Assembly (NCBI GenBank): GCA_016926755.1 | Contig: JAFGNZ010000025.1 | Span: forward strand, 113,731 to 177,730 | Length of the DNA stretch: 64,000 nucleotides | Source of the DNA: Myxococcaceae bacterium | Lineage (GTDB): Bacteria; Myxococcota; Myxococcia; Myxococcales; Myxococcaceae | Direction: 5' to 3' | Part shown: piece after piece, positions 42,677 through 52,863 of the stretch | How the letters are laid out: each line of letters begins with the position of its first letter | Position numbering within the stretch: the stretch's first letter is position 1 | Translations under genes and position numbers: made by a program | Notes under the pieces: generated by a model | What the model saw: the letters and a program-made list of their open reading frames with translations, nothing else | Told to the model about the DNA's origin: nothing | Databases searched by the model: none

Positions 42677-44793
42677 TCGAGCACCTCGGAAACGTCCATC
42701 GAGCGGTCGAGCAGCGTTTGGGTGAAGCGCCGGGAGCTGAAGCTGAAGAGGTTCACGCGGAGGGTGCGGCTGAAGCGGCGAATCCCGACGCGGCCCACGA
42801 TCGCGACGTCTCCGCGGATGAGCTGCATGCCGAGCTCCCAGTTGGCGTTGCCGAGCACCATCAGGCTTCCGCTATCGCGCTGGCCCCAGGCAAGCGAGGC
42901 ATTGAGCGGGAAGTCGGTGTTGACGAGGTCGAGGTCGGCCACCACGGCGGCCTTGACGATGCGGAGGTCGATGCCGCCCTCGACGGAGGCGGTGAAGTTG
43001 AACCCGGGGGTGACCGTACGAGACATCGCCCCGCACAGGCCGAGCACGTCCTCGCTCCGGAGCAGCTCCGCGCACCGCGCGCCGTCCGACGAGACCGAGA
43101 GGCTGTCGTTCGTCGTCAAGCGGACCTCACCGCCGAGGCTGATCTTGAAGCCGATGCGCACGGGGCCGAAGCCGAAACCGAGGTTCGGAAACGCGAACGA
43201 CTTCGCCGCCGAGAACTCCTCCTCGCGCTCGAGGTTGGGGCCGCTCTCGGAGAAGCTGTGGATGCGCTGGTTGAACGCGTCGACCGTGATCTCGTAGCCC
43301 GACTCCCCCGGGTTCACGCCGAGCGCGGCTTGCCCGACAGCTCGCGCGATGGTGACCGAGTACGGACGCCCGAGCTTGCCCTCGAGCTCGACCTCGCCTT
43401 CGATGCGGCTGGAGACACCGGCACGATCGAGCCTGTTCTGGGTCATGAGCTGCACCGCGACGCTCATGCGGTCCGACTTTCCGAGCTTGCGGGTGAACTC
43501 CTCGTTGAATCCGATCGACGTCGCAGAGGACGAGTCCGCGGTCTCCCGTACCAGCACGATGGGGATGATGCGGCAGTCGGCCGTGTCCGCGTCTCCCGCG
43601 TTGCCCTGCTGCGCGAAGTCGGCCGTGAAGCACCCCCTCAGCGAGAAGTCGCTGACTTCGGCCCACTCGCCGTTCTCGTCCAGCGCAGCGCGGGTGTCAC
43701 CCTCGGCGAAGAGCTCGTGGGCGAACGTGTTCGTGGTGCCGGGGAGGAGTCGATCGATGACGACCTCGTTGACGCGGCCGAGCTCCGAGCCCGGATCCCC
43801 CACTGTGAGCGGAAGCCAACCGCTCTCAGCGCCAGCGGGCGCGAGCTCGTACCGGAGCGTGGCGCGGCCGGGCATGGCCGTGAGGGTCCCAAGCTCCGCG
43901 GGGTCGACGCCGAACTGGAGATCCTCGGTGATACCCGGGGCGAGCGCCTCGAGCTCCGACGGCACGTCTTCGGGAGCCAACCCCGAGAGGTAGGGGTCGC
44001 GGCCGTTGACGACGAGCGTCGACTCCACGACCAGGCTGGGCTCGAGCTCCACCGCAGGGGAGGACGGGTCGACGTAGGGGAGGATGGCCACCGACGAGGC
44101 CGGCTCCATGTCCGCGTAGCGGACGTCGATGAGGGTCCCGGTCCCGTCGGCCGGAGTCGGTTGGATGTCGATGGTGTAGACACAGCCTCGGTTGAGGTCC
44201 GCCGCCGACGGATCGGCGACGCCCCGGCACGCCTGGTTGGGCTCCGCGTTGCGGGCCGCTTCGGTGAAGGTGACCGCCGGGTAGTCGATGCCGGTCTCCG
44301 GTTCGTCGCCGTCGTCGAAGGTGACGCGCAGGTTCACGGTCTTGTCGGCCAGCGCCCCACAGAGCGTGGTCGGCCAGATGAAGCCTGTGAACATCTGCTC
44401 CTGACCGTCGCCCACGAGGGTGAGGTCGAGGGCGCTGGAGGCGCACTCGATCGGATCCTCGGGATGGGTGGGGGCCGCCTCGATGAAGCTGAAGCTGACG
44501 GCGACGTTGCGGGTTGCCGGCGCGGCCGGGTCGAGGCTCGTCGCCGTGATGCCGAACTCAATGGGCACGCGGTTGTTCACGAAGACGGGCTGGCTCAGGT
44601 CGTAGCGCGGGTTGAGATAGGTCAGCCGAACCTTGGTGAGGCAAACGCCGTCCTCGGCGCCATTGGGGCATGTTGGGCGCTCCGGCCCGACGTCATCCGG
44701 CCCGGGGCACGCGCTCAAGACGAGGAAGAGGATCGTGCCGATCGCTCCATACCCAAGCGTGGATCTACGGCGAATACAGCTGGAAGCAGTCAT
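42673..44793 (-). CDS. large lipoprotein of unknown function
   Basis: AGGAG lies eight bases before the ATG. The 706-residue product has a signal ending in the lipobox LVLSAC at about residue 29, so it is a lipoprotein. The first half holds Ig-like beta segments and paired cysteines (ECASSALDL, TTLCGAL, ACRGVAD, RGCVYTIDI). The second half is a long beta-rich domain ending RRFSRTLRVNLFSFSSRRF. I do not recognise a family. It heads a tight operon with the HEAT protein and a metalloprotease, so the three may act together at the cell envelope. Confidence 0.78.
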   Translation of the reverse strand: MTASSCIRRRSTLGYGAIGTILFLVLSACPGPDDVGPERPTCPNGAEDGVCLTKVRLTYLNPRYDLSQPVFVNNRVPIEFGITATSLDPAAPATRNVAVSFSFIEAAPTHPEDPIECASSALDLTLVGDGQEQMFTGFIWPTTLCGALADKTVNLRVTFDDGDEPETGIDYPAVTFTEAARNAEPNQACRGVADPSAADLNRGCVYTIDIQPTPADGTGTLIDVRYADMEPASSVAILPYVDPSSPAVELEPSLVVESTLVVNGRDPYLSGLAPEDVPSELEALAPGITEDLQFGVDPAELGTLTAMPGRATLRYELAPAGAESGWLPLTVGDPGSELGRVNEVVIDRLLPGTTNTFAHELFAEGDTRAALDENGEWAEVSDFSLRGCFTADFAQQGNAGDADTADCRIIPIVLVRETADSSSATSIGFNEEFTRKLGKSDRMSVAVQLMTQNRLDRAGVSSRIEGEVELEGKLGRPYSVTIARAVGQAALGVNPGESGYEITVDAFNQRIHSFSESGPNLEREEEFSAAKSFAFPNLGFGFGPVRIGFKISLGGEVRLTTNDSLSVSSDGARCAELLRSEDVLGLCGAMSRTVTPGFNFTASVEGGIDLRIVKAAVVADLDLVNTDFPLNASLAWGQRDSGSLMVLGNANWELGMQLIRGDVAIVGRVGIRRFSRTLRVNLFSFSSRRFTQTLLDRSMDVSEVLE

Positions 44794-44974
44794 CTCTCAA
44801 GCTCCTTTGGCAGCGGTTCGTCACCACAGTCCATGGGGAGCAAGTTGCGTACCGAGGCGTCTCCGCAGGGGAGGCCCGGGCCGGGGCGCCTCGGTTGTCG
44901 GGTGCCGCCTGTAGGGAGTCACCGACACCCCGCGGGTGACAGCCGACAACCTGCCCCGTGCTAGATTGCCCTCA

Positions 44975-46303
<1,329 letters not shown>

Positions 46304-46306
46304 GCG

Positions 46307-46948
46307 TCACGGCCTCCAGCGCAGGTTGCCCGAGGCACAGACGCGCACGCCCTGGGCGCACTGCTCGGTGAGGGTGTCGAAGCCCAGGTAGACATCGCCC
46401 TCGATGGCGTCGAGCAGCGCCGGGCAGCTGTAGGCGCACCCCACCAGCTCCTCCTCTGTCATCGTCGGCACCGCGCCGCCGCTGGCCTGCAGCTCGTCGC
46501 AGGTCTGGAGCGTGGCCGTGGCGCGCACGATGATGAACTCGTCCGGGGCCTCGCTGGCGACGGTGGCGCCGGCGAGGCTGCGCAGCGCTTCGCGCACCTG
46601 CTGGCGCGCCTCGGGCCGGGGCAGGCCGGTGATGTCCGGCAGCGGAGCGGGGAGACACACCCGGTGCTCGGGCAGCACGCTGCAGTCGTGGTCGGCGCAC
46701 CACTGGATGAGCTGCCCTGAGCGGCACCCGGGCAGCCCTCCCAGCCGGACGAAGTCGATGACGAGCGAGGACGGCACGGGCCCACCGCCCGAAGGGACCG
46801 CGCGCGAGAGGAGGTAGGCGCCGTCATCCTCGCGGCACAGGAAGCCGTCGAGCCCCTCTCCCTCCTCGCCGAACGTCAGCCGCACCTGCCGCACCTCGTT
46901 GCAGCCGGTGAGCAGCGCCAGGACCAGGACTCCCATTGCGAGCCTCAT
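46307..46948 (-). CDS. Cys-rich lipoprotein, unknown function
   Basis: The 213-residue product begins MRLAMGVLVLALLTGCNEV, a textbook lipoprotein signal with lipobox LLTGC. The mature part has nine further cysteines in short motifs (FLCRED, LPGCRSG, QWCADHDCS, QTCDEL, VGCAYSCP) that suggest disulfides. No domain is recognised. Its ATG shares one base with the stop of the upstream gene (TGATG), so the two exported proteins are co-expressed. It is convergent with the FHA activator, whose stop is only four bases away. Confidence 0.8.
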   Translation of the reverse strand: MRLAMGVLVLALLTGCNEVRQVRLTFGEEGEGLDGFLCREDDGAYLLSRAVPSGGGPVPSSLVIDFVRLGGLPGCRSGQLIQWCADHDCSVLPEHRVCLPAPLPDITGLPRPEARQQVREALRSLAGATVASEAPDEFIIVRATATLQTCDELQASGGAVPTMTEEELVGCAYSCPALLDAIEGDVYLGFDTLTEQCAQGVRVCASGNLRWRP

Positions 46949-48153
46949 CAGAACCCCACCTCGGTACGCACCGGCTGCTTCCAGAGGAGCGCGGCGGTGG
47001 TGGCGCCGGCCACGGCCGCGGCGACCCCCACCGCGATCCAGAAGTCGCGGCGCTCGTAGAGGGCCGGGGCTGGCTCCATCACCCGGCCCTGGATGAGCAG
47101 ATCCCGCAGCGCCCCGTCCGCCGTCCCTCGCAGCGCCTCCGGCCTCGCCCGGCGCTCCGTGCGGGCGACCACGCGCCCTTCGATCGCGAGCGAGCCGCGC
47201 AGCCGGTAGCCGTCCTGCTCTGCCTCCGCGGTGAGCAGCGCGAGCCGTGGGGCACGCAGCGCGCTGGAGAGCAGCCGCAGCGAGCCGGCGGAGTCCAGGG
47301 ACGCGGAGGAGCCTCCGTAGTGGCTCGTCCACTGGCGGGCCGCCAGCTCGGGAGTCGCCGGGAGCGTGGTGAAGGCCACCTCCAGCGCGGACCCCCGAGC
47401 GGCGATGAGCTGGACCGCGGGCTGTCGCCCTTCCGCGTCGATGCGAACCACGTGCTGACCCTCCAAGGCCTGGAGCGAGCACGGAGCGATGCAGACATCG
47501 AACCGCCCATCCAGCGAGACCCGGGCCGGAGCGAAGTCGGAGCTGACGCGCAGCATGGTGCGCGCCCGAGCCGCTCCGGCCTCTGCGCCCTTCACCATCA
47601 CGCGGCCCACCTCGGGAGGCAGCACGCCGATGTCGGCTGGGATCTCCAGCCCCAGCACGCCCAGCTCCGCGGCCACCTGGTGCGCCACCTCGGCCCGTCC
47701 CATCCCCACCTGACACGCCACGCGCCAGAGCAGCAGCCGGGCGACGAGCTGCCGGTGCCCCTGGCTCAGCGTCTGGAGGAGCACCCCCTCGTGGCCGAGC
47801 GCTTGGAGGCAGGTGGAGAACTCCGCGTCGATGTAGTGCCGCCGGGCCTCCTGCAGGCGCCGTTCGAGCTCCAGCGGCTCGCGCTCGTCCTCCGAGTCCA
47901 CCCGGGCGGTGGGGAACTCCGCCAGCCGCAGGGCCACCGGGAGCCCGGAGCGCTGCTCCTGGGACAGGGCCTGGAGCGTCGGTCGAGCCTCAGGGGCTCC
48001 CATGATGAGGAGCGTCAACGCGGGGAGGTTGTTCGTGGGCTCGGCCTCGGCGGAGGTCGCCGTCAGCAGGCCGAGGAGCAGCCGGAGGTGGCGTCGTCTC
48101 AGCGTCGCGGGGCTCGCGGCACGGCGGGGGGAGCTGGCGAGGTCGAGACTCAC
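46948..48153 (-). CDS. exported PEGA-like protein with C-terminal membrane anchor
   Basis: I prefer the GTG at 48153, which puts a signal peptide (LRLLLGLLTATSAEA) at the front and gives 401 residues; an upstream GTG at 48192 is possible. The region near residues 185-240 (APARVSLDGRFDVCIAPCSL, then EGQHVVRIDAEGRQP) has the PEGA-type surface-repeat pattern. A hydrophobic helix at the end (WIAVGVAAAVAGATTAALLW) anchors it. TATATC at 48162-48167 on this strand may be its -10 box. It is divergent from a Ser/Thr kinase that also ends in a PEGA-like region, so the two may form one signalling unit. Confidence 0.78.
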   Translation of the reverse strand: MSLDLASSPRRAASPATLRRRHLRLLLGLLTATSAEAEPTNNLPALTLLIMGAPEARPTLQALSQEQRSGLPVALRLAEFPTARVDSEDEREPLELERRLQEARRHYIDAEFSTCLQALGHEGVLLQTLSQGHRQLVARLLLWRVACQVGMGRAEVAHQVAAELGVLGLEIPADIGVLPPEVGRVMVKGAEAGAARARTMLRVSSDFAPARVSLDGRFDVCIAPCSLQALEGQHVVRIDAEGRQPAVQLIAARGSALEVAFTTLPATPELAARQWTSHYGGSSASLDSAGSLRLLSSALRAPRLALLTAEAEQDGYRLRGSLAIEGRVVARTERRARPEALRGTADGALRDLLIQGRVMEPAPALYERRDFWIAVGVAAAVAGATTAALLWKQPVRTEVGF

Positions 48154-48218
48154 TGCCGGGGGATATACTGGAGGCCTGTTCTCGCTCAACACGTACTTTC
48201 CTCTATTGGGGTAGAAGC

Positions 48219-49883
48219 TTGGAGTGGGGTGGTCGCTATCGTCTGATCCGTCAGCTCGCCCGTGGCGGGATGGGGGAGGTGTGGGAGGCGACGGCCGGGG
48301 GTGAGGGGGGCTTCGTGCGCCGGGTGGCCATCAAGCGCCTGCTCTCCGAGCACGGGGAGGATCCGGCCCAGGCGCGGATGTTCCTCGACGAGGCGCGGAT
48401 CGCCAGCCAGCTCCACCACGCCAACGTCCTCTCCATCCTCGACTATGGGGTGGTGGAGGGCACCCCCTACCAGGTGCTGGAGTACGTCGATGGCGTGGAC
48501 GCCGAGCGGCTCCGACAGCTCGGCCTCGAGGCCGGTCAGCCGCTCTCCGTCGAGCTCGCGCTCCATCTCTGCACCGAGGTGGCCCATGCGCTCCAGCATG
48601 CCCATCAGGTGTGTGATGCGGCGGGGCGGCCGCTGGGCATCGTGCACCGGGACGTCAGCCCCTCGAACATCCTGGTCTCCTGGACCGGTGACGTGAAGCT
48701 GGCGGACTTCGGGATCGCCCTGTCCCGGGATCGACAGGAGCAGACGCTCGCCGGCGTCACCAAGGGCAAGCCGGCCTACATGTCGCCCGAGCAGCTTACC
48801 CGCGGTGAGCTGGATGGTCGGTCCGATCTCTTCGCGCTGGGGTGTGTCCTCCATGCGCTGCTGACGGGGCACAGCCCGCTGGCGGGTGAGGACCGGATGG
48901 CGGACCTTCTTGCGGGCAAGGAGCTGGAGCTCTCCGACACGATTCCAGCGGAGGTGCGGGAGCTCATCGCCCGGGCTGTCCGTCGCGCGCGGCACCAGCG
49001 GTTCCAGAGCGCCGCGGAGTTCGCCGCGGACAGTGGGAAGATCCTGGCGGCGCGGCTCGACCGCGATGCGCGCTCCCTGCTGAGCGACTGGATCGCCCGG
49101 GTTCGCCGCGCAGAGGAGGCCCGTCCTCCCGCCGCGTCGAGGTGGGCTCATCCCTTCCTGGAGGTGGAGCAGCTCCTCGGAGGCGCCGTCGCCCCTGTGC
49201 CGGCCGTGACCGCGGCCACCGAGGACACGAAGAGAGTGTCCTCCGCTCCGCCGGCACCTTCCGAGCGCAAGGAGGCCCCGCGAGGCCGCACCTGGCACCG
49301 GCCGTGGCCGTGGCCGTGGCTCGCCCTCGCCTTGCTGGGCGGGCTTGTGTCCCTGCTGCCTGGGAGGCTCGCGCCGCGGGATGAGCCCCCTTCCCCTCCG
49401 CCGGCCGTGGCGTTCTCCGCTCCCGAGCCACCTCCTCCAGAGGAGCGGGCTGAGGTGAGGGCAGCCGTGGCTCCTCCGCCCGCGCGAGGGGAGGTTCCCG
49501 CGATGCCTCCCACGTCGCCGGAGCCAGGCAGGCCGGTGAAGCAGCCAGCTCGCTCTCGTGCGGGGCACACCGGTGGCGGGGCCGCGGCCCGACAGCCCCT
49601 CTCTCGGGGTTCAGGGGCGCTCGCCGTGGGAGGGGAGGGGGCCTTGCGTGCGGAGATCCTCATCAATGGTGAGAGATGGGGGTATGCCCCCAAGCTCATC
49701 GAGCTCCCTCTGGGCGAGCACATTCTGGAGCTCGTGACGCCCGAGGGTCGCCATGTCGGCCCGGAGCGCCTCCAGATCACCGAGTTCCATACCCCCGCGG
49801 CGCCTCTTCGCTGGGTGCTGCGGGAGGATCAGGCCGCGCCAGGGGCCTCGCCCGGCGCGGACAGGGTGCAGGGTGAGCGGTAG
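48219..49883 (+). CDS. membrane Ser/Thr protein kinase with PEGA-like extracytoplasmic region
   Basis: The 554-residue protein starts at TTG 48219; no other in-frame start precedes the kinase fold. The N-terminal domain (1-270) is a complete Hanks kinase: glycine loop LARGGMGEVW, Lys in VAIKRL, catalytic HRDVSPSNIL, DFG in LADFGIAL and APE-equivalent YMSPEQL. A membrane helix follows at about 362-382 (WPWLALALLGGLVSLLPG). After a Pro-rich linker, residues 475-545 (EILINGERWGYAPKLIELPL) resemble a PEGA domain. It lies opposite an exported PEGA-like gene and near an FHA activator. Confidence 0.93.
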   Translation: MEWGGRYRLIRQLARGGMGEVWEATAGGEGGFVRRVAIKRLLSEHGEDPAQARMFLDEARIASQLHHANVLSILDYGVVEGTPYQVLEYVDGVDAERLRQLGLEAGQPLSVELALHLCTEVAHALQHAHQVCDAAGRPLGIVHRDVSPSNILVSWTGDVKLADFGIALSRDRQEQTLAGVTKGKPAYMSPEQLTRGELDGRSDLFALGCVLHALLTGHSPLAGEDRMADLLAGKELELSDTIPAEVRELIARAVRRARHQRFQSAAEFAADSGKILAARLDRDARSLLSDWIARVRRAEEARPPAASRWAHPFLEVEQLLGGAVAPVPAVTAATEDTKRVSSAPPAPSERKEAPRGRTWHRPWPWPWLALALLGGLVSLLPGRLAPRDEPPSPPPAVAFSAPEPPPPEERAEVRAAVAPPPARGEVPAMPPTSPEPGRPVKQPARSRAGHTGGGAAARQPLSRGSGALAVGGEGALRAEILINGERWGYAPKLIELPLGEHILELVTPEGRHVGPERLQITEFHTPAAPLRWVLREDQAAPGASPGADRVQGER

Positions 49884-49886
49884 CAC

Positions 49887-50480
49887 CTACTCCGGGATCC
49901 AGGGCCGGTGGAGCTGCTCGGGGATGGGCTCTCCCGGAGCGCGCGCTGGAATCGGAGTCATGCCCACCGGGAAGGAGGCGAGCGCCCGGAGCGCGATGCC
50001 GCCCAGGACATCCTCCTTGAGCTCACGGCGGGCGAGCAGCAGCTCGGACCGAGCGGCGAAGACGCGGTTGGACTGCGGAGTGTCCCCCTGGCGAAAGAGC
50101 TCCAGGGCGAGCACCGCAGCGGTCTCCGGCTCCATCCGGCGCAGCACGTGAGCCGGAGTCGTGGCGACTTGTCTCAAGGCCACGTCCAGGTCCACCAGCA
50201 CCAGGCGGGTGAGCAGGAGGGCATCGCGGGTGGTGGGATCCGGGAGGCGCAGGAGTTCCTGCGCCTCCACGGGCCGCTCACCGGTGAGCAGGGAGAGCTC
50301 CACGCGGTGCACCTCGGACTCGGCGAACTCGGGAGGGAGGAGCTCGGGGAGGAGGTAGCGCGTGTGCCTCAGCCCCACCAGGCGGGACAGGCGCCCTCCC
50401 AGCACGGCCAGTTTCCAGGACCGGTGGCTCCCGCCGCGGATCTTCCCACCACAGACAGCGCACGGCCTCCTCGCGGGCAC
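49887..50480 (-). CDS. hypothetical protein
   Basis: The frame gives 197 residues from GTG 50480; the start is uncertain. One CxxC pair is near the front (CAVCGGK), and the rest is helical and Leu/Arg-rich (LLLTRLVLVDLDVALRQV, AAVLALELFRQGD), ending RPWIPE. I recognise no family. It is convergent with the PEGA kinase, whose stop lies four bases away. Third-position G+C and lack of stops support coding, but not strongly. Confidence 0.55.
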   Translation of the reverse strand: MPARRPCAVCGGKIRGGSHRSWKLAVLGGRLSRLVGLRHTRYLLPELLPPEFAESEVHRVELSLLTGERPVEAQELLRLPDPTTRDALLLTRLVLVDLDVALRQVATTPAHVLRRMEPETAAVLALELFRQGDTPQSNRVFAARSELLLARRELKEDVLGGIALRALASFPVGMTPIPARAPGEPIPEQLHRPWIPE

Positions 50481-50631
50481 TCAGTGCGCTGGGGAGCGCC
50501 AGGCTCACTCGAGCGGCCAGTTCGCCCGCCTGACTCCAGCAGCGAAGTCGCCCGGAGTCTGCGCATCAGCACGCACTGGATAGCGGACTACTCCAAATAC
50601 ACCCCGCCGAGATTGGGGTGAGGAAGGACAA

Positions 50632-51261
50632 CTACGCTTTGAGTAGAGGATACAAACCGATGTAGAGGTCCGTCAGTAAGTCGATCTGTCTAGCGCCCAG
50701 GAAGTAGACATTAAGGCAATCGATGTATTCCTGCTTGGGAGCCTCGATGGGAATGGGGTTGAGCCCGAGGAGCACGAGAAGATAATTCAATAGAGCCCGG
50801 CTCGTCCTGCCGTTGCCATCCTCGAAGGGATGGATGCGAATAACGTCGGCATGAGTCTGAACTGCAAGCTGGATGGCCTTATGAACGTACGTTTCATCAA
50901 TGCCACAGGCATCACGGTACTCCTCTGCCTCCACCAACTTCTTGCGAGTACGCTGAAAGAGTTTGTCGAGTTCTGTGGGGACGTCATCTCGCTTCGTGGA
51001 GCGGTGCGGGCCGAAGGTCAGCCACTCCTGTCCGAAACTTTTGCTGCGGCACCGCCCAGCATGACCACGAACCCCGTCGAATAGCCGCGCGTGAAATTCG
51101 AAAAGTAAGACGGGCTCCAAATGCCGTTGTGTATACCGGCGATTGTAGATATCGCGCAGTAGATCCTTGAGGTTGAGGGTGAGCCGCTGCTCCTCTCCCT
51201 CGGTGTACTCGCGGACGGGATCGCCTTCCGGGATGCTCAGCCCCCGCTCTGTGCCAACCAT
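50632..51261 (-). CDS. Fic-domain AMP transferase-type toxin (class I-like)
   Basis: The 209-residue protein holds a Fic domain with the full active-site motif HPFEDGNGRTSR (HPFx(D/E)GNGRxxR) in the second half, and the flap/target region LFQRTRKKLVEAEEYRDACG before it. It should transfer AMP or a related group to a hydroxyl side chain of a target protein. It lacks its own inhibitory SxxxE(G/N) helix, but the gene just upstream ends with one (SQRIEG), and the two genes overlap by 25 bases. This fits a class I Fic toxin whose antitoxin helix is a separate protein. Local G+C is lower than in neighbours. Confidence 0.9.
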   Translation of the reverse strand: MVGTERGLSIPEGDPVREYTEGEEQRLTLNLKDLLRDIYNRRYTQRHLEPVLLFEFHARLFDGVRGHAGRCRSKSFGQEWLTFGPHRSTKRDDVPTELDKLFQRTRKKLVEAEEYRDACGIDETYVHKAIQLAVQTHADVIRIHPFEDGNGRTSRALLNYLLVLLGLNPIPIEAPKQEYIDCLNVYFLGARQIDLLTDLYIGLYPLLKA

Positions 51262-52148
51262 GGATGTGCATCCACTCCCTCAATGCGCTGACTCGCGATG
51301 ACGTCGCGGTTGAGAAGATCCTCAGAGGGTGGGTTCCAGTCTTTAGAGGAGGTTTGTAACTCGGCTGCGATAGCGCGCAGGCGGTCCTTGCGCCGTGATG
51401 GGTCAATGGAAATAGCATCAAACGAACGGCAGAAGGAACATTGCTCCAGTAGGGCGACAGCCTCATGTGGGGACATCTGGAGAATCCGGCTGACGTCGTC
51501 CAGTGATAGACGACCCTCGGAGTAAGCCCTTCCAACCGTCTGTATCTGATCATTGAGTTCAGGTACGTAGCGACGTGCGAATGCGACAAGCCCATCGTAT
51601 GCCTTCCGACAACGATGACTGAGCACTGCGGCATCGAGTTCATGTCCCCATCGCTCTAGAATACGAATGGGGCATGCTGCCACCACGCTGCGAGCGACCT
51701 GAACCATCCGGCTCAACACATCCTCTGCCGGAGGAAGCGCCTCCACCCCGCGCCCTCGCAGTTCTCCCTGAAGCATGCGGTGGTTACGCAGAAGCACTGG
51801 ACGGGGGTCGAGGCCCGTTATGCGTGCGCACTCGTCGAGCAGACGGTGCCCCTGCATCTTGTATTCCGATAGCGTGCTAGTGCCGATATGGCGGGTGGCC
51901 TCCGTCAAGCCCGCAGAAATCAGGCACAGTTCAAGAAAGTTGGCGGACGAAGACAGTTCCTGGCGGCGAGCTCGCGCTATGACGCGCTCGATATGCTCAG
52001 GCTGCCCCATAATGCTCGGCCGTCGTCTAGAGAACGGAGCGAGCAAGTACCTGTCCTCTAGGTCGCGTTTCTTCTTCGTCACCGCATGGAGCATGGGTCC
52101 TGGCGGTGGCAGGTAGTCCTGCATAGCTAGGGCGGTGCTCGACGTCAT
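51237..52148 (-). CDS. Fic-associated protein with C-terminal inhibitory motif, probable antitoxin
   Basis: I prefer ATG 52148 (GGGGAGAG just upstream; 303 residues) over GTG 52187. TATAAC at 52193-52188 on this strand would place transcription start near 52180. The last 25 residues contain NRDVIASQRIEGVDAHPW, where SQRIEG matches the (S/T)xxxE(G/N) motif by which an inhibitory helix blocks Fic active sites. The body is helical and includes GRLSLDDVSRILQMSPHEAV, which looks like a helix-turn-helix, so it may also bind DNA and control the pair. It is far larger than the known small Fic antitoxins. The 25-base overlap with the Fic gene suggests coupled translation. Confidence 0.75.
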   Translation of the reverse strand: MTSSTALAMQDYLPPPGPMLHAVTKKKRDLEDRYLLAPFSRRRPSIMGQPEHIERVIARARRQELSSSANFLELCLISAGLTEATRHIGTSTLSEYKMQGHRLLDECARITGLDPRPVLLRNHRMLQGELRGRGVEALPPAEDVLSRMVQVARSVVAACPIRILERWGHELDAAVLSHRCRKAYDGLVAFARRYVPELNDQIQTVGRAYSEGRLSLDDVSRILQMSPHEAVALLEQCSFCRSFDAISIDPSRRKDRLRAIAAELQTSSKDWNPPSEDLLNRDVIASQRIEGVDAHPWLAQSGG

Positions 52149-52444
52149 CGGCTCTCCCCGTTCGTTGAGTGTACCTCCCGTGTCCACGTTATAATGGCCA
52201 CGCCCTTCTGCATCCTCAACGTAATGGGCGATCTTACGGTGTTCTGTCGGACTTTGGTACTCTTCGTGTCCCGTACGTACGGAGCCCGCTAACGGGCACG
52301 GCCCTGCTTTCGGGTCACAACGCTCGTGCGGGAGGTCGCTTTGGCCGGATTAGGGCCTTCTGTAGGCAGGTCGCCGCGCTCCCCTTCAGCAGACGAGGCA
52401 CATAGCGGCTCCTTGCCCCACTGCTTACAGACAGCTACTTAACT

Positions 52445-52702
52445 TCAAGGAGTAGCCCACTTTACGATGGGCTTATCGGCTTGAAGAACTGCCCCCACCT
52501 CCATCTCCCAGGTCTTTGACGGGCGAGCGTAGTGACGGGGCTGTCCACAGCGGCACCCGCTACGCACGCGAGGAGGCACGTCGGCAGGTACCTGTGTTTC
52601 TCCGTACTTCATGAAACCAGTCCCTCTCGCCAAGGAATCATCACCCCGGTAGCCTAGGCTGCAGCAACTCGCGTGGGTGAAGCCGATGGTGTAGAGGCTC
52701 AT
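52445..52702 (-). CDS. possible small protein (85 aa), doubtful
   Basis: From ATG 52702 an 85-codon frame reads SLYTIGFTHASCCSLGYRGD, then KYGETQVPADVPPRVRSGC and ends with WEMEVGAVLQADKPIVKWATP. The end looks like real protein sequence, but there is no ribosome site and no family match I can recall. It could be a small gene of the accessory segment or the remnant of one. Confidence 0.25.
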   Translation of the reverse strand: MSLYTIGFTHASCCSLGYRGDDSLARGTGFMKYGETQVPADVPPRVRSGCRCGQPRHYARPSKTWEMEVGAVLQADKPIVKWATP

Positions 52703-52861
52703 GGGCCGAACTTGGGGCAAGATGGGACGGGAATCCAGCATCCTCCCTACGTCCCGGAGATCCGCGACGCGGCCACCTTCTCCGCCTACGCCCACCCGAT
52801 CGAGACCGCTGAGAAGGTCTGGATCGTCCAGGCGCGTCCGTTCATCGGCGGCGGGAGCTGA
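52673..52861 (+). pseudogene. 3'-end-like gene fragment
   Basis: The end of this frame (PEIRDAATFSAYAHPIETAEK then VWIVQARPFIGGGS) looks like the C-terminus of a real protein, with strong G+C at third positions only after about 52740. The part before that has no such signal. The stop lies next to the WD40 kinase stop. I read it as the tail of a gene whose front was replaced by the inserted Fic segment; identity unknown. Confidence 0.35.
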
Positions 52862-52863
52862 GC

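Larger units (their letters stand above)
52149..52863. other. decayed intergenic DNA between the Fic module and the WD40 kinase
   Basis: About 700 bases with mixed and lower G+C and no confident gene. It holds the Fic-module promoter at its left end, an 85-codon minus-strand frame and a 3'-end-like plus-strand fragment (listed separately). No terminal repeats, transposase or target-site duplication could be seen. Confidence 0.5.

Noticed and set aside
46307..47716. 469-codon frame covering the Cys-rich lipoprotein
   Set aside because: Only its last 213 codons, from a lipoprotein signal at 46948, are real; the front is a shadow of the upstream exported protein.
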